A stretch of DNA of 64,000 nucleotides from Microbacterium sp. SL75 (GTDB lineage: Bacteria; Actinomycetota; Actinomycetes; Actinomycetales; Microbacteriaceae). A program made the position numbers and the translations under genes. Location: contig NZ_CP113067.1 in the NCBI RefSeq assembly GCF_026625865.1, forward strand, positions 1,736,001 through 1,800,000, written 5' to 3'. Positions within the stretch are counted from its first letter, which is position 1; each line of letters opens with the position of its first letter. The notes under the pieces are model-generated. The model ran no database searches and was not told the DNA's origin. It was given only the letters and a program-made list of their open reading frames with translations. Below, one piece after another: positions 49,130 to 59,967 of the stretch.

Positions 49130-49612
49130 ATGACGAACGAACAGCGACCGGCGGGGGTTTCCCCGCCGGTCGCTGTCGTCTTCGCGGCCGTCGTCTTCAT
49201 CGCCCTCTCGATCGGGGGTCTCGGGGTGGCGAGTCTGATCGTCGACGCCGACGTCATCCCCGTCCGAGGTCTCGGAGCCATCCCGGGCGTGGTCGGTCAG
49301 CTCCTGGCTCTGGGGGCCTTCGCCGCGACGCTGCGCTGGGGCCTTCGCGCCGATCCGCCCGGCTACCTCATCGCCGTCCCCTGCGCGATTTCCGCCTATC
49401 TGGGCGAGGTGCTCGGAATCGTCGTCGGCGCCCTCGTCAGCGGCGCCGACCCGGCTCGCGGTGTCGCTGCGGCCGGCAGTGTCGCCCTCGGGTTCCCGGG
49501 TCCGGTCGTCGCCGTCGCGGCGTTGCTCGCGGCTCTGTTCGGAATCCTGCTCGTCCGGGCGCGGACGAACGGCCCGCGATGGCGCTGGGAAGACGACGCC
49601 GACGACCTTTGA
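49130..49612 (+). CDS. Hypothetical integral membrane protein
   Basis: This 160-aa protein starts MTNEQRPAGVSPPVAVVFAA. It has four hydrophobic segments (AVVFAAVVFIALSIGGLGVA; GVVGQLLALGAFAATLRWGL; YLIAVPCAISAYLGEVLGIV; VVAVAALLAALFGILLVRAR) and a short acidic C-terminus. It begins 10 nt after the stop of the preceding membrane protein gene, with GGGG but no proper ribosome binding site. Codons 4-16 form a perfect 16-bp hairpin (49141-49176), which should strongly hinder early translation or end transcription. I do not recognise the family. Confidence 0.65.
   Translation: MTNEQRPAGVSPPVAVVFAAVVFIALSIGGLGVASLIVDADVIPVRGLGAIPGVVGQLLALGAFAATLRWGLRADPPGYLIAVPCAISAYLGEVLGIVVGALVSGADPARGVAAAGSVALGFPGPVVAVAALLAALFGILLVRARTNGPRWRWEDDADDL
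49141..49176 (+). terminator. Perfect 16-bp hairpin inside the start of the 49130 gene
   Basis: ACAGCGACCGGCGGGG (49141-49156) and CCCCGCCGGTCGCTGT (49161-49176) form a perfect 16-bp stem with a GTTT loop. It sits 22 nt after the stop of the 48019 gene, as a terminator would, yet it lies within codons 4-16 of the next ORF. It may be an attenuator that lets only part of the transcripts through. Confidence 0.6.
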
Positions 49613-49679
49613 CGCGATTGTGACGCGCGGGTCCGTGGGCATCCGCGTGTTCCCGGGCGTGTCGGGCTAGCGTAGGGGC

Positions 49680-50342
49680 GTGGAGCGGTCGCTCGAGAGC
49701 CAGGTCGGTCAGGCGGTGGACGCCTGGCTGCGTTGGCTGCCCCGGTGGGAGCCCGCGAACCATCGTGGCCGAGTCGCCCCGTGCCGTCGGTGCTTCGGCT
49801 CCCCGGTCCTGTCGGCCGCGGGTCTGGGGTCCGACGTTCCGCACGGCGTGCAGCACGGACTGTCGACGCGCGTGAAGACCATCGTCGATCACGCCGTCGC
49901 CGACTACACCTCCCGCAACCTCCCCATGCTCCAGGCCGAGCTCGACCAGCAGGCTGAGCGAAACCGGAGGCGCTCTTACCGTCCCGCGGAGGGCCTGGAA
50001 CCCGAGTTCGACGGGATGCCGTTGGACCCCGACCCCGAGCCCGGCTCCCCGTTCCTCTTCACGCTGTCGGGCCTCGCCGCAGAAGAAGACGCCGCCCTCC
50101 CCGCACTTCCTCCCCTCTCGGATGCCGCGAAGGCAGCCCTGCGCCAAGAGGTCGGTCTCGCCGACGATTACGCGAACATGATCGGGCGCGAGGTCTGTAC
50201 GATCCTGCTCCACCACCGGCTGCGCATACAGGCGGCGGTGGCCGAGTTCGTGGAGCCGCAGATCGCCGCGTTGCTCGACGATCTCACCCGATCCCTCGAT
50301 GCGCCGTTCGATCCGCGCGACGCGGAGCCGCCAGCATCCTGA
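49680..50342 (+). CDS. Hypothetical cytoplasmic protein next to the kinase cluster
   Basis: This 220-aa protein starts with a GTG 6 nt after TAGCGT (49668-49673), so it is leaderless. It begins MERSLESQVGQAVDAWLRWL, has a CRRC pair (residues about 35-38) and an acidic, Pro-rich middle (EFDGMPLDPDPEPGSPFLFT). Its helical C-terminus contains LADDYANMIGREVCTILLHH. There is no signal peptide or membrane segment. It lies 102 nt upstream of the kinase gene and in the same direction, so it may be linked to that cluster, but I recognise no family. Confidence 0.6.
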   Translation: MERSLESQVGQAVDAWLRWLPRWEPANHRGRVAPCRRCFGSPVLSAAGLGSDVPHGVQHGLSTRVKTIVDHAVADYTSRNLPMLQAELDQQAERNRRRSYRPAEGLEPEFDGMPLDPDPEPGSPFLFTLSGLAAEEDAALPALPPLSDAAKAALRQEVGLADDYANMIGREVCTILLHHRLRIQAAVAEFVEPQIAALLDDLTRSLDAPFDPRDAEPPAS

Positions 50343-50444
50343 AGCTCTGTCCACACGGGCACGGCGAGGTGCCGCGCTTTTGTTAGCATCAACGGGTTGT
50401 CCGCTTATCGAGTCGCGGAACAATCTCACGGGGGAGGGGGCTCG

Positions 50445-51581
50445 ATGCCGCAGCGTCTGCCGTCTTCGCCGCCCATTCTTCCGGGCCTGGCGTACATACG
50501 GCCCTTGGGGTCGGGCGGGTTCGCCGATGTCTTCCTGTACGGGCAGGACATGCCGCGTCGTGACGTCGCGGTCAAGGTCCTCCCGAGCGACGTGCGCGAC
50601 GCCGACCTGTTGCGCATGTTCAACGCCGAGGCCGACGTTCTCGCGCACCTGTCGGCGCACCCGTCCATCGTCACCGTCTACCAGGCCGGGATCTCGGCCG
50701 ATGGCCGACCGTACATCGTCATGGAGTTCTGCCCGGGGTCCCTCGCGCAGCGATACCGCGTCGAGCGCATCCCCGTCGCCGAAGTGCTGTCGATCGGCGT
50801 CCGCATGTCGGGAGCCCTCGAGTCGGCTCACCACGCCGGGCTCATCCACCGTGACGTGAAGCCCAGCAACATCCTCGTGACGACGTTCGGGGCGCCGGTG
50901 CTCGCCGACTTCGGGATCTCCTCCTCCCTCGTGCGACAGGGAGCAGACGAGATGCTCGCCATGTCGGTGCCGTGGAGTGCGCCCGAGGTCGTCGCCGAAC
51001 AGACCGCGGGTACCGTGTCGAGCGAGGTGTGGAGCCTGGGCGCCACGATCTACTCGCTGCTCGCGGGACAGAGCCCGTTCGAGCGACGCGAGAAGGGGCA
51101 GAACTCGCGCGAGCAGTTGCGCCGCCGGATCGCGCGCGCCACGTACACCGACATCTCCCGCAGCGATGTCCCGGCCTCGCTGCAGGCGGTGCTCGCGAAG
51201 TCGATGTCGCGCAACCCGGCCGACCGTTACGCCAGCGCGCGCGAGTTCGGCGAGGCCGTTCAAGCGGTGCAGGTCGAGAGCGGCCTGCCCGCGACGCCGC
51301 TCGAGGTGCCCGCCGCGGAGTGGGCGCCGGCCGCTCGGTCGGTCGATTTCTCCGACGGAACCCTTCGCGGTCCTGCGCGGTCGCGCATCGAGCGCGAGGG
51401 GGCGCGCAAGCTCCGTGGAACGTCCGGCATGGCGGGCTACGTCCGAGACGAAGACACCGACATCGCCACGCCGGTCTCGAGCGGATCCAGGGCACTGCCG
51501 TGGATACTGGCGTCGGCCACCCTCGTGACCGCCGGAGCCGTCGTCGTGGCGGCGCTGTTCGCGACGGGGGTGCTCCGATGA
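50445..51581 (+). CDS. Membrane Ser/Thr protein kinase (PknB-type, PFNA cluster kinase)
   Basis: This 378-aa Hanks-type kinase has a Gly-rich loop LGSGGFADVF (21-30), VAVK with Lys44, catalytic HRDVKPSN with Asp137, DFG (155-157) and APE (179-181). After the catalytic domain comes a juxtamembrane region with Thr/Asp-rich DEDTDIATP, then a single TM helix (about 350-375, WILASATLVTAGAVVVAALF) and only a few outer residues. It therefore has no PASTA sensor domain. GGAGG lies 7 nt before the ATG, and TAGCAT (50384-50389) is a candidate -10. The stop overlaps the start of the giant Ig-like/FN3 gene (ATGA), coupling kinase and surface protein. It corresponds to Pkb2 of the bifidobacterial PFNA cluster. 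Confidence 0.9.
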   Translation: MPQRLPSSPPILPGLAYIRPLGSGGFADVFLYGQDMPRRDVAVKVLPSDVRDADLLRMFNAEADVLAHLSAHPSIVTVYQAGISADGRPYIVMEFCPGSLAQRYRVERIPVAEVLSIGVRMSGALESAHHAGLIHRDVKPSNILVTTFGAPVLADFGISSSLVRQGADEMLAMSVPWSAPEVVAEQTAGTVSSEVWSLGATIYSLLAGQSPFERREKGQNSREQLRRRIARATYTDISRSDVPASLQAVLAKSMSRNPADRYASAREFGEAVQAVQVESGLPATPLEVPAAEWAPAARSVDFSDGTLRGPARSRIEREGARKLRGTSGMAGYVRDEDTDIATPVSSGSRALPWILASATLVTAGAVVVAALFATGVLR

Positions 51582-54500
51582 AGCGCAGGACCATCGTGGG
51601 TATGGCCTCGACCCTGGCCGCCGGGGCATTGGTCATCACCGCGAGCATCGTGTGGCCCGGGCTCGACGCCCAGCAGACCCCCGAGGTCGACACGTCGGTG
51701 TGGGCGCTGCAGACCGGCGACGGTCAGCGCTACGCACGCGTGAACACCACCGTCGGCGAGCTCGACACGGTGCGCACCGCCGGCAACCCCAGCCAGGTCG
51801 CGCAGAGCGGTGACGGCGCCTACCTCTTCACGGACAGCTTCAGTAAGCTCACCCGCATCAACGAGGCGCAACCCGTCGATCTCTCCGAGGACCAGCTCGA
51901 GGCCGCCCCCGACACGCCGCCGGGCACGACCTCCGTGGCCACGGCGGGCGACTACGCGGTCTATCGCACCGACACGGGCACCCTGTTCGCGAGCCGACTG
52001 AGCCAGGCGGGGCAGAAGCCCACCGAGCTCGACCCCTTCGACACCTCACAGGACGAGAACGCCCCCTCGTACACCGCGGATGCCATCGCCCTCGACGCCC
52101 GCGGCATGCTCTTCGCGTACTCGTCCGCGGACGGCTCCGTCATTCGTTACGACATCGAGGCAGACGAACTGCGGGGGCGGGACGCCCTCGACGCGGACGT
52201 GGCCGCACCTGTGCTGTCCGCCGCCGGAGACACCTGGGTCCTCGTCGATGCCGACGCCGGACGCGTGTGGGTGCGCGGAGAGGATCCCGTCACCATCGAG
52301 GCGGCGGACCAGCTCGTGGTGGCCGACGCCGACGCCGACGCGCGCGCGGTGTACGTGGCGGACGACCAGTCGCTCTGGAGCATCCCTGCCGACGGCTCCG
52401 AGCCGAGGCGCGAGGTCGGCGGCGGCGGCAACGTGCTTGGTCAGCCCGCGCGCCCCCTCTCGCATCAGGGTGTCGCCTACGCCGCTTGGCTCCTTCCCGG
52501 TGATGCGCGCGGAACCCTCTGGCGCTCCGACCAGGGCGAGACGAATCTCGATTACGGCGGGGCGAGCATGCCCGACCAGCGTCGACCGGTCTTCGTGGCC
52601 ACCGATCACGCGGTGATCCTCAACGAGACGCGCACGGGATGGGTGTGGACTGTTCCCGACGGTGCGCTCGTCGCTTCGAGCCAGAACTGGTCGCTCGACG
52701 ATCGCACCGAGCAGACGGCTGTCCAAAGCGACGAGAAGCTCAGCGTGGTGCTCGACCCCAAGCCGCCCATCGCCGAGCCCGACGCGTTCGGGGTCCGGCC
52801 CGGTCGGCTCACGACGCTGCCCGTCCTTCTGAACGATCACGACCCCAACGAGGACGTCCTCAGCATCATCTCCGAGAGCGTCACCGGCCTGGATCCGGGT
52901 TTCGGCAGCCTCACCGTCACCGATTCCGGTCAGCGTCTCGCGGTGCGGGTCGCTCCGGGCGCGACCGGCAGCGCGACGTTCTCGTACGCCGTGACCGACG
53001 GCACCGCCGCCGACGGGCTCAATTCCGCGCCGGCCACGGTGACGCTCACGGTCTCGCCTTCGCAGTCCAACGCGGCGCCCGTCTGGTGCGGCGTCGACAA
53101 GTGCCTGCAGCCGTGGCCGACCCCTGAGGTCGCCCGCGGCGGCACGATCACGGTCCCCGTGCTCCCCGGCTGGGTGGACCCCGACGGCGACCCGCTGCTG
53201 CTGCTCTCGGTCGACAACCCCGGCGGCGTCGGCACGGTCGCCGCGACGCCCGGCGGTGACGTGGTCTACCAGCACGCCGACGACGGCTCCGGCGGCGAGC
53301 AGAACATCCAGCTCGACGTCACGGTCGCCGACACCCAGGGCGCGGTGACGACGAAACCCCTCGTGATCCGGGTGGCACCCGACCCCACGCTCGCGGTGCA
53401 GTCGTTCGCGAGGATCGACACCGTCGGATCCACCGTCGCGGTCGATGTGGGCCCGCACGTGACGGGCACGGCCGGAAACGTCAGCCTCACCTCGGTGCGC
53501 GTCCTCGACGACGCGGCGGCCACGGCGACGGCCGTCGGCGGCACCACCACCTTCGACTTCGCGGCGAACCAGCCCGGCGTGTATCGCGTCGACTTCACGG
53601 TCAACGGCGGTGGCCGCGACGCGACGGGCACGGCGCGCATCACGCTTCTCCCCGCCGACGCTCCCGCCCAGCTCGCGACCTCGCCGGTGGTGGCCTTCGT
53701 CCGGCCGCAGGAAGACGCGACGCTCGACGTCTTCAGCGCCGTGTCCAACCCGACCGGCCGTGTGCTGCTGCTCAGCGACGTGGCGGCGAACGCTCAAGAG
53801 GGCGCCTCGCTCACGGTGGACACCGTGGGACAGAACGACCTGCGCGTGTCGGGAAGCACCGCCGACGGCTCGGCCGGGCTGCTCGGAACCGTCGCCTACA
53901 CGGTGAGCGACGGGACGGACGACGAGGGTTCGCGCGTGGCCGGCGAGGCGACGGTGTACCTTCTGCCGCCCGCGCCCGAGATCGCCCCGATCGCGGTGGA
54001 CGACAACGTCACGGTCCGCGTCGGAGCTCAGATCGACATCCCCGTCCTGGACAACGACATCTCGCCCGCGGGGGGACGCCCGACCCTCGATCCTTCGAGC
54101 GTGCAGACCCAACCGGCGAGCGATGCCCTCGCCTTCACCTCCGGGGGTGTGCTCCGCTACCTCGCCCCCACCACGGCGGGCTCGTACGAAGTGACGTACC
54201 GCGTCTACACGACGGGTACTCCTGCCCTGTGGGATGAAGCGACGGTGCACATCACCGTCCTGGGCGGAGAGGCCAACCGCGCGCCGCTGCCCGACACCCT
54301 CGAGGGACGGGTTCTCAGCGGCGGCACCACCTCGATCGACTTCCACGGGTTCGGGGTCGACCCCGACGGCGACGCCGTCACGCTCGACAGGATCGTCGCG
54401 CAGCCGAACAGGGGTACGGCATCCATCTCCGCCGACGGCTCCAGCATCCTGTACTCGTCGGTGCCCGGTGACCGCGGCCAGGTCTCGTTCCGTTACCGCG

Positions 54501-57500
54501 TGTCCGATTCCTCGGGCGCGACGGGCGAGGGCACCGTTCGTATCGGTGTGCTGGACGCCGAGGCGAACCCCAGCCCCATCACCTTCACCGACTACGTGCA
54601 GGTCCAGGCCGGCGTCGATCGCACGATCCGTGTGAGCCCCTTGGCAAACGACATCGATCCCACGCAGGGCCGCCTCACCCTCACCGGTGTACGTCCCGAC
54701 CTGCCTGAGAAGCTCGTGGACGAAAGCGACAACCCCGAGTACGCGCGCTTGAAGGGCTACATCGACTCGGTGTCCGACACCGGCGTGGTGATCGAAGCCG
54801 GCGAACAGCCGGGAACGATGTCGTTCCTCTACGACGTGGCATCCGACTCGGGTAACACGGGCCGCGGACTCATCGTCGTCAAGGTCGTGCGCGAGAACGT
54901 CCCCGACTACCCGGTCGTCACCGACACCGTGCTGACCGTTGAGAACCGTGACGATTTCACGACCGGTATCGACGTGCTCGCGGGTAAAGCCACGTGGTCC
55001 GGCGGAGAGGTCGCCGACCTCGGCGTGTCGCTGTGGGGCCAGCCCACCGACGTCACTCTGAGCGGCCGGCAGATCTCGGGCACCCTGCCCGCCACCCGTC
55101 GTGTCATCCCGTTCGCCGTCACCGGCCGCGTGGGCGACACCGACGTGACCACGTACGCCTTCCTGCGTGTCCCCGGAGACGACGATCTCAGCCTCTCGTT
55201 GCGCCCGGGCGCAGCGCAGCGCGTCGATGAGTTGGCGTCGGTCGACTTCGACATGGCGAACCTCGTCGCCCTCCCGCGCCGAGCCACCCTCGAGGTGGGG
55301 ACCGACGTGTCCGCGACGGGCGTCCGCGCCGAGGGCCGGTGCTCGGTGTCGGGGACGACCGTTCGTTACGACGCCGGGGCCGGATCCCCCTACACCGACG
55401 CGTGCCAGGTGCCGGTGCGCATCGCGGGCACCGAGGAGTGGACGGTGGTCTCCGTTCCCATCGGCATCGTCGCCCGCGATCCGCAGCCCGAGCTCAAGCC
55501 CGCCGCCCTGACGGTCGGCCCGGGTGAGACCGCCACGTTCGATCTGCGCAACATGACCAGCTGGCAGCTCGGGCGCGAGGATTGGAACGGCATCCGCTAC
55601 GCCCTCAATTACGGCGGATCTGCCTTCAGCGTCTCGCTGGACGGGTCGATCGTCACGGTCACCGGTAACGACCGTTCGGTGCCGGGCACCGAGAACGCCG
55701 CGATCATCTCGGTCACCAGCCACAACGCGGTCGCTCCGGCGCGACTCGTGCTGCGTGTGGGCGCGGCCCCGTCGACCCTGCCGCAGGGTGGGACGACCTC
55801 GAGGCAGTGTTCTCAAGCCAGCGGAACCAGCTGTTCGATCGATGTGATCGGAACCAGCGGCGAGGTCAACCCGCTGCCGCGCACGCCCCTCGAGGTCGTC
55901 GACGTGCGACCGACCGCGGCGTGCGCCGGCGTCACCTTCGGCGTGGCCTCGACCTCGAGCGTGGTGGCTTCGTGGAGCGACGATGCTCCCGGTGCCACCT
56001 GTAGCGCGAGCGTCACGCTCCGCGACGCGCAGGGCCGCACGACGGCCTCGACGCGCGACGCGCGCGTCGTGCTCGACCTGCTCGGATTCCCGCGCCCGCC
56101 GGGGAGCGTGCGCCAGACGGCGTACGCCGACGGCTCGGTCACGCTCCGCGTCGACCCCGGCGAGGCGCGACGCGCCTATCCCGCCATCTCGGGCTTCACG
56201 GTGCGCTACAACGGCGCTGTCGTGGGCCAGTGCGGCGCCGATGGCAGCTGCCCGCCCATCGCGGCGCCCAACGGCGAGCAGCGCGAATACGTCGTGAACG
56301 CGGTGAACAGCGTCGGCGAATCCAAGATGGCCGTGCGTACGACCGGATGGGCGTACCGACCCCCGAACGCCCCGAAGGGAATGGATTTCACGCCCACGCA
56401 GACCGGGGGAGAGGGAAACCTCGCCGACCTCGTCATCAAGGATGTCGACAGCGCTGAGACCGGCACGCTCGAGATCGCCAGCGCCGCGGGCGACAAGATC
56501 CAGGTGAGCGTCGGACGCAACCAGGACGTCGTGCAGGTGGCGCGGTTCCGCGTCGGCTCGAATGCGGCGACGCAGGTCACCGTCACGCCGATCTCCCGCT
56601 TCACCGTGCCTCCGGGGCTCGGCGGTGCGACGGCCGGGAACGTGTACACCGGCACCGCGCACGGCGTCGGTGCACCGACCAATCCGAACCTCACGCTGAC
56701 CTCGACGTCGAACGGCAACGGCACGTCGACCGTGGATGCCCGTGCGACCGCGCAGCAGAACGGCACCGATTCCGAGGTGCGCTTCAACATCGTCCAGAAG
56801 GGTCTTCCCTGCGTCCCGCGTAGCGGCGGCGACACCCAGAAGTTCACGACCCTCGGCGACGGCGAGACCTACACGTTCACCATGTGCGCCGAGTCGTGGT
56901 TCAACGGCCGCGCCTACGGATCGGTGAGCCAGGACAAGCAGATCAACGCCGAGCAGAGCAAGGCGGCCCCCAAGGGCTACACCTTCCGCGTCGGGTCGAG
57001 GGCCGACATCGGTGGCGACAACACCGCACGCTGGCGCGTCGACCGTATCAACGAAGGCAATCCGCCCCCGCGGTACAACAGCGTCAAGTACGTCAACTGG
57101 CCGAACCCTTCGATCTTCGACAGCGACCCCAGGATCCAGGTCTACTTCCAGCACGACCTCTGGGGGACTCAGTCGGAGTACGCCCCCGTGACACCTGCGA
57201 GCGGAAGCGCCCCCTACCAGGTCCTGGCCTCGTGGAAGGTCGCGAGCTGCGAGGGTGGCAAGACGCTCAGCGCCAGTGGCTCGTCGAGCAACGACAAAGC
57301 CAAGGTCACCTTCAACTACGACAACGCGCGCTACTTCGACAAGAACAACGCGCAGTTGCCGCGAGCCGAAGGCGCAGCAGCAACGGCCGTTCCGGTGGGT
57401 GCCACCCGTGTCGATCGCATCCGCGTCACCGTCGACTGGTCCGCTCAGGGGTGGAACCTCGACTCCGCGTCCGACGACTTCGGCGGCGAGTGCAAGCCCG

Positions 57501-57529
57501 GCACCCCGACAACGAACCCCTCGTCCTGA
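51578..57529 (+). CDS. Giant membrane-anchored Ig-like/FN3 surface protein
   Basis: This 1983-aa protein has a basic start and one TM helix (residues about 8-28, VGMASTLAAGALVITASIVW) and is otherwise extracellular. Residues about 40-385 look like a beta-propeller (repeated short strands such as GDYAVYRTDTGTLFASRL). From about 393 there are bacterial Ig-like/cadherin-type repeats with Asp-rich loops: LNDHDPNEDVLSI, WVDPDGDPLLL, LDNDISPAGG, VDPDGDAVTL and LANDIDPTQGRLTL. An FN3 domain lies at about 1505-1590 (PPGSVRQTAYADGSVTLRVD...). A Cys-rich C-terminal region ends without LPXTG. DPDGD-type loops suggest calcium binding. It matches Fn3 of the PFNA cluster and is the likely external sensor or adhesin of the kinase. 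Confidence 0.88.
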   Translation: MKRRTIVGMASTLAAGALVITASIVWPGLDAQQTPEVDTSVWALQTGDGQRYARVNTTVGELDTVRTAGNPSQVAQSGDGAYLFTDSFSKLTRINEAQPVDLSEDQLEAAPDTPPGTTSVATAGDYAVYRTDTGTLFASRLSQAGQKPTELDPFDTSQDENAPSYTADAIALDARGMLFAYSSADGSVIRYDIEADELRGRDALDADVAAPVLSAAGDTWVLVDADAGRVWVRGEDPVTIEAADQLVVADADADARAVYVADDQSLWSIPADGSEPRREVGGGGNVLGQPARPLSHQGVAYAAWLLPGDARGTLWRSDQGETNLDYGGASMPDQRRPVFVATDHAVILNETRTGWVWTVPDGALVASSQNWSLDDRTEQTAVQSDEKLSVVLDPKPPIAEPDAFGVRPGRLTTLPVLLNDHDPNEDVLSIISESVTGLDPGFGSLTVTDSGQRLAVRVAPGATGSATFSYAVTDGTAADGLNSAPATVTLTVSPSQSNAAPVWCGVDKCLQPWPTPEVARGGTITVPVLPGWVDPDGDPLLLLSVDNPGGVGTVAATPGGDVVYQHADDGSGGEQNIQLDVTVADTQGAVTTKPLVIRVAPDPTLAVQSFARIDTVGSTVAVDVGPHVTGTAGNVSLTSVRVLDDAAATATAVGGTTTFDFAANQPGVYRVDFTVNGGGRDATGTARITLLPADAPAQLATSPVVAFVRPQEDATLDVFSAVSNPTGRVLLLSDVAANAQEGASLTVDTVGQNDLRVSGSTADGSAGLLGTVAYTVSDGTDDEGSRVAGEATVYLLPPAPEIAPIAVDDNVTVRVGAQIDIPVLDNDISPAGGRPTLDPSSVQTQPASDALAFTSGGVLRYLAPTTAGSYEVTYRVYTTGTPALWDEATVHITVLGGEANRAPLPDTLEGRVLSGGTTSIDFHGFGVDPDGDAVTLDRIVAQPNRGTASISADGSSILYSSVPGDRGQVSFRYRVSDSSGATGEGTVRIGVLDAEANPSPITFTDYVQVQAGVDRTIRVSPLANDIDPTQGRLTLTGVRPDLPEKLVDESDNPEYARLKGYIDSVSDTGVVIEAGEQPGTMSFLYDVASDSGNTGRGLIVVKVVRENVPDYPVVTDTVLTVENRDDFTTGIDVLAGKATWSGGEVADLGVSLWGQPTDVTLSGRQISGTLPATRRVIPFAVTGRVGDTDVTTYAFLRVPGDDDLSLSLRPGAAQRVDELASVDFDMANLVALPRRATLEVGTDVSATGVRAEGRCSVSGTTVRYDAGAGSPYTDACQVPVRIAGTEEWTVVSVPIGIVARDPQPELKPAALTVGPGETATFDLRNMTSWQLGREDWNGIRYALNYGGSAFSVSLDGSIVTVTGNDRSVPGTENAAIISVTSHNAVAPARLVLRVGAAPSTLPQGGTTSRQCSQASGTSCSIDVIGTSGEVNPLPRTPLEVVDVRPTAACAGVTFGVASTSSVVASWSDDAPGATCSASVTLRDAQGRTTASTRDARVVLDLLGFPRPPGSVRQTAYADGSVTLRVDPGEARRAYPAISGFTVRYNGAVVGQCGADGSCPPIAAPNGEQREYVVNAVNSVGESKMAVRTTGWAYRPPNAPKGMDFTPTQTGGEGNLADLVIKDVDSAETGTLEIASAAGDKIQVSVGRNQDVVQVARFRVGSNAATQVTVTPISRFTVPPGLGGATAGNVYTGTAHGVGAPTNPNLTLTSTSNGNGTSTVDARATAQQNGTDSEVRFNIVQKGLPCVPRSGGDTQKFTTLGDGETYTFTMCAESWFNGRAYGSVSQDKQINAEQSKAAPKGYTFRVGSRADIGGDNTARWRVDRINEGNPPPRYNSVKYVNWPNPSIFDSDPRIQVYFQHDLWGTQSEYAPVTPASGSAPYQVLASWKVASCEGGKTLSASGSSSNDKAKVTFNYDNARYFDKNNAQLPRAEGAAATAVPVGATRVDRIRVTVDWSAQGWNLDSASDDFGGECKPGTPTTNPSS

Positions 57530-57578
57530 GCCCTCCCGGCAGCCCCTTTCCCGCTCTCGCCCACCGAAGGATTCCGAC

Positions 57579-58544
<966 letters not shown>

Positions 58545-58590
58545 CGATGCTTCGTCCCGTGGCCGCCGCGCCCCGCTCGGGGGGTGAGCC

Positions 58591-59967
58591 GTGCCCGATC
58601 TGAATCTGACCGAGTCGCGTCTCACGCGGACCTCCGCGGGCACCATGGCGACCGGTTCGCGCACCTCCGTCACCTCGACCGCGGTGCGTCGACAACGTCG
58701 CATCGTGCGCGCGGTGGTCCAGGTCGCCGAATGGTGGCGTGTCACGACCGAGGCCATCTCCGCCGCCGTGAGATGGGCCGGCAGAACGGTACGCCCCGCG
58801 GGAGCGGTGGTCGTGGTCGCCGCGACCATCGGCCTGCTCTTCGGGGTGCTGTTCGGGTGGGTCGAGTGGATGGTCGCCGGAAGCGCGGCCCTGCTGCTGC
58901 TGGTCATGAGCGTGCCCTTCCTCTTCGGTGCTCGGGCGTACGAGGTCGACCTGGCGCTCGATCACGAGCGCGTGACGGCGGGCAACGGCGTCACGGGCGA
59001 GATCGTCGTGCGCAACGAGAGTTCGCGACCCGCCCTGCCCGGTCGCCTCGACATCCCCGTGGGTCGTGGCCTCGTGGAGTTCGGTGTGCCGTTCCTCCGC
59101 CCCGGGCAGAGCTCCGCCGAGCCGCTCGAGATCCCGCCGCTACCGCGCGGCGTCGTCCGCGTCGGCCCCGTGACGACGGTGCGCAGCGACCCGGTGGGGC
59201 TCCTCCGGCGCGAGCACGCCTTCGACGACGTCCACGATCTCTTCGTGCACCCTCGCACGGTGGGGCTCCCCTCCACGAGCGCCGGTCTCGTCCGCGACCT
59301 CGAGGGCAACGCCACCCGCCGCCTCGTCGATGCGGACATGTCCTTCCACGCGATCCGCGAGTACGTCCCCGGCGACTCGCGCCGGCAGGTGCATTGGAAG
59401 TCGACGGCCAAGACGGGTCGACTCATGGTCCGGCAGTACGAGGAATCCCGACGCTCGCGCATGGCCGTCGTACTCGCCGCGGCGACACAGGAGTACACGG
59501 ATGCCGACGAGTACGAGCTCGCCGTCTCGGCCGCAGCCTCGCTCGGTCTGCGCGCCGTCCGTGACGCGCGCGACATCGACATCGTCACGGGGTCGGAGAT
59601 CCCGCGGGTCGTCAAGGGGCGCCTGCGCGCGATCCGTCACATCCCGGTCGTCGCACCGCGCACGATGCTCGACGGCTTCAGCGCCATCGATCGACACGAG
59701 AACACGATGCCCGTCGAAGACGTCTGCCGTCTGGCATCCGAGGCGAACGAACGTCTCTCGATCGCGTTCGTGGTCGTCGGCGCGACCGTCCCTCTCACCC
59801 GCCTGCGTCAGGCTGCCCTCGCCTTCCCCGCCGACACCTCGGTCGCCGCCGTCATCTGCGACGAGCGCGCCCACCCGAGGATGCAGAACATCGCGGGACT
59901 CACGGTGCTGACGATCGGCACCCTCGACGACCTCTCGGGTCTCCTGGTCCGGGGAGCGACCTCATGA
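58591..59967 (+). CDS. DUF58 domain membrane protein
   Basis: This 458-aa protein has two adjacent TM segments (residues about 70-115, VVVVAATIGLLFGVLFGWVE and VAGSAALLLLVMSVPFLFGA). A beta-rich domain follows, then the DUF58 signature IREYVPGDSRRQVHWKSTAK and TGRLMVRQYEES (about residues 252-285). DUF58 proteins form modules with MoxR ATPases and transglutaminase-like proteins, and their DUF58 core is VWA-like. It starts at a GTG with a GGGGGGTGAG upstream. The stop overlaps the next start (ATGA), so it is translationally coupled to the transglutaminase-like gene. Confidence 0.92.
   Translation: MPDLNLTESRLTRTSAGTMATGSRTSVTSTAVRRQRRIVRAVVQVAEWWRVTTEAISAAVRWAGRTVRPAGAVVVVAATIGLLFGVLFGWVEWMVAGSAALLLLVMSVPFLFGARAYEVDLALDHERVTAGNGVTGEIVVRNESSRPALPGRLDIPVGRGLVEFGVPFLRPGQSSAEPLEIPPLPRGVVRVGPVTTVRSDPVGLLRREHAFDDVHDLFVHPRTVGLPSTSAGLVRDLEGNATRRLVDADMSFHAIREYVPGDSRRQVHWKSTAKTGRLMVRQYEESRRSRMAVVLAAATQEYTDADEYELAVSAAASLGLRAVRDARDIDIVTGSEIPRVVKGRLRAIRHIPVVAPRTMLDGFSAIDRHENTMPVEDVCRLASEANERLSIAFVVVGATVPLTRLRQAALAFPADTSVAAVICDERAHPRMQNIAGLTVLTIGTLDDLSGLLVRGATS

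Noticed and set aside
50972..51577. Extension of the giant surface protein upstream into the kinase gene
   Set aside because: It overlaps the kinase domain in another frame and is Arg-rich. The ATG at 51578 gives a proper TM anchor and an ATGA overlap.
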